Assembly: GCA_023146575.1 (NCBI GenBank)
Contig: JAGLBU010000061.1
Coordinates: 1 to 17,587 of the forward strand
Source of the DNA: Methylococcales bacterium
Lineage (GTDB): Bacteria > Pseudomonadota > Gammaproteobacteria > Methylococcales > Methylomonadaceae
Reading direction: 5' to 3'
DNA length: 17,587 nucleotides
The notes beneath the pieces were generated by a model. That model was not told the DNA's origin. It worked only from the letters and a program-made list of their open reading frames with translations, and ran no database searches. Below, piece by piece: positions 1 to 7,065 of the stretch (the first letter of the stretch is position 1; every line of letters starts with the position of its first letter). The position numbers were made by a program, and so were the translations under genes.

Positions 1-447
1 ATTAGCTCACCTTTGCAACGGTGTTTAAATTTTGCGAAACAATTAAGTCAGCAACGCAAACTACCCTTAAAAATTAACACCGGGTTTCAGGAAATTAATT
101 TTGGTGATTGGGAAGCAAAAACCGCCGATGAAATAAATCAACAATGGCCTGCACACTTAATGAAATTTTATCAAGACCCGATTAAAAATCCGCCACCAAA
201 AGGTGAAAATATGTTTGATTTTCAACAAAGAATACTGAAAAGTTGGCAACAAACCTTAGAAGATCATCAAGGACAAACTATTTTAGTTATTACCCATGCA
301 GGAGTCATCAGAACACTCTTTTGCGAATTACTGAAAATCCCAACCGAAAATAGTTTCTCAATTGTGGTCAATCATGCCAGTTTAAGTCGTTTTCAATATT
401 TTCATACGGAGCCAGACTTTACTCAATTAAAGTTTCATTTGAACTAG
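1..447 (+). CDS. cobC: Alpha-ribazole phosphatase-like histidine phosphatase, 3' part
   Basis: Partial gene; the 5' end lies left of the window. The frame is open from base 1 and begins with SSPLQRC, the conserved segment that follows the N-terminal RHG motif of the phosphoglycerate-mutase-like family, so the TTG at 13 is not the true start. Counting from the window edge, FGDWE is at about 34-38 and the second catalytic histidine is in THAG at 98-101, followed by VIRTLF. A PPKGE-type segment lies between them. Family knowledge: CobC-type enzymes dephosphorylate alpha-ribazole 5'-phosphate in the lower-ligand arm of cobalamin synthesis. The FGDWE and HAGVIR signature fits CobC better than glycolytic mutases, but other small histidine phosphatases share it. 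About 55 residues, including the phospho-accepting histidine, are out of view. It is on the same strand as the defence operon but has no evident functional link to it. Confidence 0.75.
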   Translation: MSSPLQRCLNFAKQLSQQRKLPLKINTGFQEINFGDWEAKTADEINQQWPAHLMKFYQDPIKNPPPKGENMFDFQQRILKSWQQTLEDHQGQTILVITHAGVIRTLFCELLKIPTENSFSIVVNHASLSRFQYFHTEPDFTQLKFHLN

Positions 448-471
448 ATTTCCCTAGTCTCCAAAAATTTT

Positions 472-481
472 AGTGTACACT
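472..481. promoter_or_regulatory. Perfect 10-bp palindrome upstream of the defence operon, candidate operator
   Basis: AGTGTACACT is a perfect inverted repeat in the 67-base gap before the first operon gene, about 33 bases upstream of its ATG. A possible -10 box, TAAAAT, lies at 502-507, which would place the palindrome over or just upstream of the -35 position. The -35 itself is not recognisable. AGTGTAC recurs at 6552-6558, in the only other sizeable gap of the operon. A repressor site is inference; no regulator gene is in the window. Confidence 0.3.
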
Positions 482-501
482 GCTTACTTTTTTGCCCCAC
501 T

Positions 502-507
502 TAAAAT
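502..507 (+). promoter_or_regulatory. Possible -10 box of the defence operon
   Basis: TAAAAT lies 7 bases before the ATG at 515 and no Shine-Dalgarno sequence is visible in between. If this is the -10, transcription would begin at or next to the start codon and the first gene would be translated from a leaderless or nearly leaderless message. The region is so AT-rich that chance matches are common, and no good -35 accompanies it. Confidence 0.2.
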
Positions 508-514
508 ATAAAAA

Positions 515-1450
515 ATGGAAAGCTTAATTATTCCCTTTAATGATAAAAAAGCCACTTTTGGACGGCATGAAACTTTTGCTTTACGTTATTCTTGGCTAAC
601 AAAAGGCTTTAACGAAGTGACTAAAAATTCAGACATATTTTTATCCGATGAGGCAACTGTAGAGCTAGGTGTGGGTAAAAACATGGTCAACGCGATAAAA
701 CATTGGCTATTAGCGGCAAAAATGCTGAAACCGCTTGATGGCCGTGGTCATCAAACAACCCCACTCGCTCAAGCTATTTTTTCAAAGCCAGAGTTTGACC
801 CCTATTTAGAAGATGAAGCGACTTTATGGTTGATTCATTGGTTGTTGGCTACCAATGCAGAGTCAGCAACCGCATGGTATTGGTTTTTTAATTACTATCA
901 TAAACCTGAGTTTAACCTTGACGAAGTAAAGTTAACATTAGCTGATTTTGTTAAAAACAAGCTATCAGGAACACATTCTGAAAAAACCGTTAAAAAAGAA
1001 ATAGACTTGATTTTAAAAATGTATGTTCAATCGAATTCATCAAAAAAGTCGTTTGATGAAATATTAGATACCCCTTTAAGTAATTTAAATTTAATCGAGT
1101 TTATTCCATCAAAAGGGAAATATAGATCACAGGCTTCATCACGGACGAATATTCCTATTGATATTATTGGTTTTGCGGTCAATGAAATTTTTAATCAACT
1201 GGAGTCTGATCAGTTGCCTATTGAAACATTAATGTATAGTCATAAACAAAATACAGCGATAGCGTCCGTATTTCGATTGACTGAAAGTTCACTATTAACA
1301 AAGCTTGAATTATTAGTACAAAAATACCCTAACGATTATCGAATTGATGAGATTGCAGGAATTCATCAATTTACCCGATTAAATAAGATAGAACCACTCG
1401 ATATTTTAAAAAATTATTATGCAGATAGAAAATCGGCAGATAGAATATGA
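515..1450 (+). CDS. DUF4007 family protein (first copy), BREX/phosphorothioation-associated
   Basis: A 311-aa soluble protein opening the eight-gene operon. The N-terminus carries GRHETFALRYSWLTKGF (residues 16-32), the HETF...R..WL.KG signature of DUF4007. It is followed by GVGKNMVNAIKHWLLAAKML at about 52-71 and by the GTHSEKTVKKEID block mid-protein, also typical of the family. The HETF signature fixes the start at ATG 515, although no Shine-Dalgarno is visible upstream. Its stop overlaps the next start as ATGA (1447-1450), so it is translationally coupled to the large ATPase. DUF4007 proteins are often encoded beside PAPS-reductase-like and ATPase genes in DNA-modification and defence loci, but I know of no assigned biochemical role. 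The GKN..IK.W segment resembles a helix-turn-helix-like DNA-binding region; that is inference. A second, diverged relative lies at 5667-6533. Confidence 0.8.
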   Translation: MESLIIPFNDKKATFGRHETFALRYSWLTKGFNEVTKNSDIFLSDEATVELGVGKNMVNAIKHWLLAAKMLKPLDGRGHQTTPLAQAIFSKPEFDPYLEDEATLWLIHWLLATNAESATAWYWFFNYYHKPEFNLDEVKLTLADFVKNKLSGTHSEKTVKKEIDLILKMYVQSNSSKKSFDEILDTPLSNLNLIEFIPSKGKYRSQASSRTNIPIDIIGFAVNEIFNQLESDQLPIETLMYSHKQNTAIASVFRLTESSLLTKLELLVQKYPNDYRIDEIAGIHQFTRLNKIEPLDILKNYYADRKSADRI

Positions 1451-4400
1451 TCAATGAATTAATCCATATTGATACTCATTACACTCGTGCTATTAACTTA
1501 GAACGAGATGTCGATTCTAAAGAGGTTTTACAATCATATATATTAACAACTAAATCCGTTCAAATTTTAGAGCGTATTACGGCAACTTTTCATGAAAATA
1601 TAGCGCCTAGAGCATGGACATTAACCGCACCTTATGGCTTAGGAAAATCATCTTTTGCTCTTTTTTTGTCGCATTTATTGGAAAATGACACATTAGAAAC
1701 ACGTCAGCTTGCGAATAAAATATTATGTGATAATGGGCAATTAAAACTTGCTCAAACTATTACTACACACCTTAATAAAGCAGGCTATTGTAAAATTTTA
1801 TTAACAGGTAGTCCTGAACCTTTAAATTCACGCTTTATTTTTGCAATGTATGATGCGGCAAAATTATTTTGGAAGAATAAAAAAACCGACCCTATTGTTA
1901 AAAAACTTTTTAAATCTCGACAAATTAATTTAGAAACAACAGATATTTTAAATCTTTTTAAAACATTACAGCAAGCAGTTATTAAATCAGGAGGGGCTGG
2001 GTGTTTGTGCATTATTGATGAAATGGGAAAATTTTTAGAATACAATGCGGTAAATACACAAATTCCTGATATTTTTCTATTACAGTTGTTAGCAGAATGG
2101 GCACACAAAGGGCAACAAGGTAATCTTCTATTACTTGTCTTAATGCATCAAGATTTTTTGCAATATACAAAAGGGTTAGAAAAAAAACAAAAAGATGAAT
2201 GGACAAAAGTTCAAGGACGCTTTGAGTCTATACCATTTTTAGAGTCCAATGAGCAAACGTTAAACCTAATTTCAGCCGCATTTAAAAACACATTAAGTGA
2301 AGATGAAGAGTTAAAAATTCAAGCTAAAATAAAATTAATAACAACGGTTTTAGTCAAAGAAAATGCACTCTCAGACACATTAATTGACAGCAATATTTTT
2401 ATAAAATGTTATCCTCTGCATCCTTTATCATTATTAATTTTACCTGTATTGTGTCAAAAAGTAGCCCAAAATAAGCGAACTATTTTTAGTTATTTAGGTA
2501 GCTCTGAAGTGTATGGGTTTAAAGACAGACTGCAACACATTAAAAGGCTAGGAGATTGGATTTTACCATGGGAAATTTTCGAATATTTTATTCGAAACCA
2601 GCCAGCCGTAACAACAGATCATTTAACCCGTAGACGTTGGATAGAAGTGCTATCGGCATTAGAGCGTTTGGGGGATGCACCACTTGAGGAGTCTCAACTA
2701 CTTAAAAGCATTGGCTTATTTAATATTTTGGGTAACCAAGGAGATTTTAAAGCCAGTGATAATTTAATTAATCTATGCTTACCAAATGAAAAAATAGTTA
2801 AGGCGACACTCGATAAATTAATGCAAAAATCACTGATTAAATACCAAAAATTTAATTTTGAGTACCGTGTTTGGCAAGGGAGTGATTTTGATTTAGAGTT
2901 GGAAATAAAAACAGTCAAACAGCAATTAGGCCGTGATTCATTAGCCGATATTATGAATTTACGTCAACCTTTATTGCCTTTGGTAGCCCGTAAGTATTCT
3001 ATTCAACAGGGAACGTTACGTTATTTTGAACCCGTATATATTGATCGGTATAATTATCAACAAATTGATTTAACAATTCAAATTGCAAGAATTATCATTT
3101 TTTTCAATGAACAGCCTGAAGATAAAGATTTATTTGATCAATTAATTAAGGAGACTATTCAACCATTAACGCTTTATTTACTAGATCAAAATTCAGAAAA
3201 ATTAAGAGCAGTTATCACAGAAATACAAGCCTTAGAACGGATTGAAAGTGAAAGCCAAGCATTAAACTCAGATCCTGTCGCTCAAAAAGAATTAAAAGAT
3301 TATTTAGACCATGCACAACAAAAGGAAACACAATTACTTAATAATCTCTTAAATATTTCAGAAGGAAATAACTGGTTCTATTTAAGTGAGCCCATTTATT
3401 TTAAAAATCGACAGATATTACAGCAACACTTATCGGTTATTTTAGAAGGGGTTTATAATAAATCACCTATTATTAAAAATGAAATTATTAACCGTGATAA
3501 GCCATCCTCTCAGGCTAATTCTGCTCGAAAAAAGCTGGTAACTTTATTATTATCAAATGTGCATCAGGAAAATTTAGGTTTTGACCCGAATACTTTTCCC
3601 GCCGAAAAATCTATATATAAAGCTTTTTTTCATGTTACGGGTCTTCATAGGACGCATAATGGCGTGTGGGGTTTGTATAAACCACTAAAAAACTATTACA
3701 ATATGCGAGACGTTTGGGAAGGAATTGATCAATTTACTCAAACATCAAAAAAATCAATCAAGCTAATTGATTTATATACTTATTTACAGCAACCGCCTTA
3801 TGGAATAAAATCAGGCGTATTACCATTAATGTTTATTGCGTATTATTTAGCGAATCAAAGTCGTTTAGCGCTTTATGAAGAGGGTATCTTTTGTCCTGAA
3901 ATTACCCTAGAACATTTTGAAATTTTACTAAAACGCCCCAGTTTATTTAGTTTAGAAAGCTTTTCAATGAAGGGTGTTCAAGGGGATTTATTTCATAATT
4001 ACCTGAGTTGTTTATTGGGTAAATTATCTGATGAAGGAACCTTGCTAGATATTATTAAATCCTTAGCCAAATTTATTCATAGTTTACCTGAATACACTCG
4101 TCATACTAAAAATTTAGATAAAAAAACCCTTGCAGTACGTGATGCTTTTGAAAAAACGCAAAGTCCAATCAAATTATTATTTGAATATTTACCAAAAGCC
4201 TGTGGTTATTCTGCTTTTACCGACGAGGACTTAAAGGAAGATCAGTATTCTGAAAAATTTATGAATACGCTTGTTACGCAATTAAAAAAATTAAAACAAG
4301 CCTACCCTAAATTATTAGATAATTTTCAACAACAGTTAGAAGGTGCACTGCAAATAGAATTAACGTTAACCCGAGCAGAATTACGTCAATATATTAAAAA

Positions 4401-4830
4401 AAATTATAATGGGTTGGCGCAATATAGTTTTGAGCGAGATGGTTTGCAGGCATTTATTAAGCGATTACAAAAAGATACGGTTGATGATGAGGCATGGTTA
4501 GAGTCAATTGCTTCTTTACTTGCTAAAGTGCCACCTCATAAATGGCGAGCCGAACATCAAGCTCAAGCAGAATACCAACTCATACAATTATCAGACCGTT
4601 TATTGGAACTATTTAAATTACACCGTCATCAGCTTCATAAAAATGAAACTATATTATTACGACTCATTGGGGAAAAGACTCGTATTGATCAAATTATACA
4701 AATTGACGATGAAGCGATAACAGTCGTTGATAATATGGTAGTAGATTTAAAAAATAACTGGAAAAATCAGTCGAAATCGCTTCAGTTAGCTACGCTCGCA
4801 AAAATGTTAGAAAATTTGCAAAATAAATAG
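1447..4830 (+). CDS. Giant BrxC/PglY-like P-loop ATPase (additional copy)
   Basis: An 1127-aa protein. Walker A is APYGLGKS (61-68) and Walker B is CLCIIDEMGKFLE (188-198, acidic pair D191-E192). A YPLHP motif at 322-326 is followed by QNKRTIFSYL, and a PPYG motif (783-786) lies in the C-terminal half. The same four motifs in the same order occur in the 1208-aa BrxC at 7066-10692, so the two look like distant paralogues. The fragment TGTTATCCTCTGCATCCT around YPLHP is identical in the two genes at DNA level (2407-2424, 8287-8304). BrxC/PglY proteins are AAA+-like ATPases essential to BREX, with a poorly defined mechanical role. The gene overlaps DUF4007 upstream by 4 bases and ends 8 bases before brxP, so the three form a tight module. 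No nuclease motif was recognised. Whether it replaces, partners or regulates the second BrxC is unknown. Confidence 0.75.
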   Translation: MINELIHIDTHYTRAINLERDVDSKEVLQSYILTTKSVQILERITATFHENIAPRAWTLTAPYGLGKSSFALFLSHLLENDTLETRQLANKILCDNGQLKLAQTITTHLNKAGYCKILLTGSPEPLNSRFIFAMYDAAKLFWKNKKTDPIVKKLFKSRQINLETTDILNLFKTLQQAVIKSGGAGCLCIIDEMGKFLEYNAVNTQIPDIFLLQLLAEWAHKGQQGNLLLLVLMHQDFLQYTKGLEKKQKDEWTKVQGRFESIPFLESNEQTLNLISAAFKNTLSEDEELKIQAKIKLITTVLVKENALSDTLIDSNIFIKCYPLHPLSLLILPVLCQKVAQNKRTIFSYLGSSEVYGFKDRLQHIKRLGDWILPWEIFEYFIRNQPAVTTDHLTRRRWIEVLSALERLGDAPLEESQLLKSIGLFNILGNQGDFKASDNLINLCLPNEKIVKATLDKLMQKSLIKYQKFNFEYRVWQGSDFDLELEIKTVKQQLGRDSLADIMNLRQPLLPLVARKYSIQQGTLRYFEPVYIDRYNYQQIDLTIQIARIIIFFNEQPEDKDLFDQLIKETIQPLTLYLLDQNSEKLRAVITEIQALERIESESQALNSDPVAQKELKDYLDHAQQKETQLLNNLLNISEGNNWFYLSEPIYFKNRQILQQHLSVILEGVYNKSPIIKNEIINRDKPSSQANSARKKLVTLLLSNVHQENLGFDPNTFPAEKSIYKAFFHVTGLHRTHNGVWGLYKPLKNYYNMRDVWEGIDQFTQTSKKSIKLIDLYTYLQQPPYGIKSGVLPLMFIAYYLANQSRLALYEEGIFCPEITLEHFEILLKRPSLFSLESFSMKGVQGDLFHNYLSCLLGKLSDEGTLLDIIKSLAKFIHSLPEYTRHTKNLDKKTLAVRDAFEKTQSPIKLLFEYLPKACGYSAFTDEDLKEDQYSEKFMNTLVTQLKKLKQAYPKLLDNFQQQLEGALQIELTLTRAELRQYIKKNYNGLAQYSFERDGLQAFIKRLQKDTVDDEAWLESIASLLAKVPPHKWRAEHQAQAEYQLIQLSDRLLELFKLHRHQLHKNETILLRLIGEKTRIDQIIQIDDEAITVVDNMVVDLKNNWKNQSKSLQLATLAKMLENLQNK

Positions 4831-4838
4831 GAAGTTAA

Positions 4839-5630
4839 ATGAGTGAAGAAAAAAAAGTACGGCATTTATTGGGTATTTCTGGTGGAAAAGATAGCGCTGC
4901 ATTAGCAATATATATGCGGGATAGAGAACCTGAAATGGAATATTTTTTTGCAGATACGGGTGCCGAGCTTCCTGAAACATTAGCGTTTGTAGATTTAATG
5001 GAGGATTATCTAGGTAAAGAAATTACACGCCTTAATTCAGGAAGAGACTTTGATTATTATTTAAAATTAAATGGTAATTTTTTACCAACGGCACGCTCCC
5101 GATGGTGTACTATCAATTTAAAACTAAAACCTTTTGAAGCTTTTGTGGGAACTGAACCTGTCATTAGTTACGTGGCAATTCGTGCAGATGAAGCTTATAG
5201 GCAAGGCTATGTTTCCACAAAACCCAATATTAATGCTGCTTACCCCTTTAAAGACGCTGGATTAAATAAAGAAGATATTATTAATATTCTTGATGATTCT
5301 GGACTAGGAATGCCAAAATATTATGATTGGCGTAGTCGGTCTGGCTGTTATTTTTGTTTTTATCAACGTAAAGTCGAATGGATGGGCTTACATGATAACC
5401 ACCCAGAACTATTTGAAAAAGCACGACAATTTGAGCTTTATCATAAAAATAAAGGCCGTAATCACACGTGGTCACAAGATGAATCATTAGATGATATGCT
5501 AACAAGAAAAGAAAATATTAAAAAGCAAGCATTAATGAGAGAACAAAATGAAATAAAAAAGCCTAAAAAATTAATGGATACATTATTAGATGATGACTCC
5601 GATGATGGCTGCATGATTTGTTTTAAATAA
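4839..5630 (+). CDS. brxP: BrxP: PAPS-reductase/DndC-like PP-loop protein
   Basis: A 263-aa protein of the adenine nucleotide alpha-hydrolase (PP-loop) fold. SGGKDS (14-19) binds and activates ATP, FADTGAELPET (37-47) is the usual second block, and RWCTINLK has a conserved cysteine at C90. A CxxC pair follows at C170/C173 (GCYFCFYQRK). The C-terminus ends in an acidic run and a second CxxC pair, C258/C261. DndC and its relatives carry an iron-sulfur cluster and activate the DNA backbone for sulfur insertion; BrxP is the type 4 BREX member. The two CxxC pairs could supply four cluster ligands (inference). AGGAAG at 4829-4834 gives a well-placed ribosome binding site. An A8 run lies at codons 4-6. 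A role in sulfate assimilation is unlikely, because no cys genes are nearby and the gene is embedded in a BREX operon. Confidence 0.85.
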   Translation: MSEEKKVRHLLGISGGKDSAALAIYMRDREPEMEYFFADTGAELPETLAFVDLMEDYLGKEITRLNSGRDFDYYLKLNGNFLPTARSRWCTINLKLKPFEAFVGTEPVISYVAIRADEAYRQGYVSTKPNINAAYPFKDAGLNKEDIINILDDSGLGMPKYYDWRSRSGCYFCFYQRKVEWMGLHDNHPELFEKARQFELYHKNKGRNHTWSQDESLDDMLTRKENIKKQALMREQNEIKKPKKLMDTLLDDDSDDGCMICFK

Positions 5631-5666
5631 TGAAAGATTTAACTTTAAACTATTTAAGGTAAAATA

Positions 5667-6533
5667 ATGGCGCTAATTAGTAATGAAGGTGAACCTATTT
5701 GTCGGTGGTGGATAAAAAAAGGTATTGAAACAATAAAAACCGATAAAGAAATTTTTTCAAGTAAGAATATGCGACAAGCAAGACTTACGTTTATTGCAGG
5801 AAAAAATAGACTGAGCACTATAAAAAATTGGATGTTAGCCGCTCAAATAATAAAAAGTAATAAAAAGTTAAAGGAATTTGAATTAACTAACTTTGGTCTT
5901 GCTCTTTTTAACAATGACCCTAAATTAGAAAAATCATCCTCATGGTGGGCTTTTCATTTAGCTATTTGTTTTTCTGAAATTAATGAACCTTATGCGAGCT
6001 TTTTTACATATTTAGATTATTTATCTAACGATTGGGTTAATGAAAAAAAAATCATTCAAAAAATTATAATAACCATTAAAAAGCCTGATGATTCAGATTA
6101 TACAGAAAAAACAACGGGGTCTTCATTGAGAGGGGTCAGGCGAATGTTTGCAGATAACCGTCCTCTGGCTGAATTAGGGCTTATTCAAACCCGAAAAAAC
6201 AGTGAGGAAGGAATTGCTATTCGTTTAGGAACCCCAAAACTTACTGATGAAATTATTATTCACGGTCTTGCTATGATGCGTTTTCATTCTTTTAAAAGCC
6301 GTAGCAGTATAGATTTTTCGGAGCTTCTTGCTGATGGACTCGCGCATTATTTATGCCTTTCTCCTGAAAAACTCCGTACCCACCTTAGGCGAATGAGTCA
6401 GAGTGTTCGTTGGAAAAATTACTTTGGTTTCAATGAAGCGGTGAACATAGATTCTATTTCTTTTAATGATGACTGTAACCCGAAAAAAACTCTGTTAGAA
6501 CTACTGCAAAAGGGTGAAGATACATGGTTATGA
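5667..6533 (+). CDS. Divergent DUF4007-like protein (second copy)
   Basis: A 288-aa protein. Residues about 42-63 (FIAGKNRLSTIKNWMLAAQIIK) align with GVGKNMVNAIKHWLLAAKML of the first DUF4007 protein. A later PL.EL.LI segment and a hydrophobic C-terminal helical stretch (HGLAMMRF) also have counterparts, so I regard it as a distant paralogue. It lacks the HETF signature: the N-terminus, with RWWIKKGIE, keeps only a WxxKG-like remnant. The gap from brxP is 36 bases, with AAGG at 5656-5659 as a ribosome binding site. No catalytic motif was recognised. It stands at the head of the second half of the operon just as the first copy heads the first half, which suggests each DUF4007 protein pairs with its downstream ATPase (inference). 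A run of nine A residues at 6043-6051 lies inside the gene. Confidence 0.6.
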   Translation: MALISNEGEPICRWWIKKGIETIKTDKEIFSSKNMRQARLTFIAGKNRLSTIKNWMLAAQIIKSNKKLKEFELTNFGLALFNNDPKLEKSSSWWAFHLAICFSEINEPYASFFTYLDYLSNDWVNEKKIIQKIIITIKKPDDSDYTEKTTGSSLRGVRRMFADNRPLAELGLIQTRKNSEEGIAIRLGTPKLTDEIIIHGLAMMRFHSFKSRSSIDFSELLADGLAHYLCLSPEKLRTHLRRMSQSVRWKNYFGFNEAVNIDSISFNDDCNPKKTLLELLQKGEDTWL

Positions 6534-6581
6534 TCTATTTATAAAAAATAAAGTGTACTGTATAAAGTAAAGGGGTTTTGA
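6534..6581 (+). promoter_or_regulatory. Largest gap within the operon, possible internal promoter or regulatory site
   Basis: This 48-base spacer contains AGTGTAC (6552-6558), also found in the palindrome upstream of the operon, followed by TATAAA (6561-6566), which could act as a -10 box. A strong Shine-Dalgarno (AAGGGG, 6570-6575) follows, 6 bases before the ATG at 6582. No convincing -35 is visible. It could give independent expression of the small gene-brxC-pglZ-brxL block. Confidence 0.2.
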
Positions 6582-7055
6582 ATGAATGATGTATTGAATG
6601 ACGAGCTACAGAATATTATAAAAACTCATCATAGCATAAGCGCTCGTTATCAACATTTGGCCCTTTCCAGTCGAGAATCATCAATACTGCCTGAATTGGC
6701 GAGAGCCTTTAAAAAATTGTTGCCTGATTACAGCTTTTGGGATGGTCATAACCCTGAAGAAAATAATGCCCCGCCTGATTCATTGTTACGCTATCAATTG
6801 ATTAACGCTATTTTTAAAGCCCCTCATAAAGGACTTATTATTTATCGACCTGCTTTTTGGCTTCAGCCTTGGAATGACCTTGATAAACAAGCTTTTTGGT
6901 CAGCCTTAAGTACGCGGCATGGAGGGCATAATGTCATTATTATTTTTCCTGAAAGTGATGAGTTTAAACGCCTAAATCTTAATTATTTTACCCCCAAACC
7001 ACTTGATAATATATCAATGACATTATGGATTTCTTCCAAAAAACAGTTTTTCTAA
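6582..7055 (+). CDS. Unrecognised 157-aa protein encoded just before brxC
   Basis: I do not recognise the family. The product is a soluble, single-domain-sized protein without signal peptide or membrane segment. The N-terminal half is predominantly helical by composition. The C-terminal half alternates hydrophobic strands and turns: KGLIIYRPAFWLQPW (82-96), QAFWSALSTRHGGHNVIIIF (103-122) and a closing MTLWISS. It is notably rich in tryptophan and aromatic residues. The gene has the best Shine-Dalgarno in the operon (AAGGGG) and ends 10 bases before brxC. Its position directly upstream of brxC parallels brxB in type 1 BREX, but I see no convincing resemblance to BrxB (DUF1788), so it should not be named so. 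Codon use and context indicate a real gene. It is probably a structural or adaptor component of the BrxC/PglZ complex (inference from position only). Confidence 0.7.
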   Translation: MNDVLNDELQNIIKTHHSISARYQHLALSSRESSILPELARAFKKLLPDYSFWDGHNPEENNAPPDSLLRYQLINAIFKAPHKGLIIYRPAFWLQPWNDLDKQAFWSALSTRHGGHNVIIIFPESDEFKRLNLNYFTPKPLDNISMTLWISSKKQFF

Positions 7056-7065
7056 AAAAATTATA

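Noticed and set aside
443..458. ACTAG/CTAGT hairpin at the phosphatase stop codon as a terminator
   Set aside because: The stem is only 5 bp and no T-tract follows it.
1785..2206. Minus-strand open frames opposite the first ATPase
   Set aside because: They are antisense shadows of a clearly coding frame with Walker motifs; the predicted peptides show no family resemblance.
4508..4720. Open frame of 70 codons on the plus strand
   Set aside because: It is out of frame within the large ATPase gene, low-complexity and without its own ribosome binding site; a shadow frame.
4839..5630. CysH, sulfate-assimilation PAPS reductase
   Set aside because: Context is BREX-specific with no cys genes, and the cysteine pattern (two separate CxxC pairs) fits DndC/BrxP-like proteins better.
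6582..7055. Naming the 157-aa protein BrxB
   Set aside because: Only its position matches; no sequence features of DUF1788 could be recognised.
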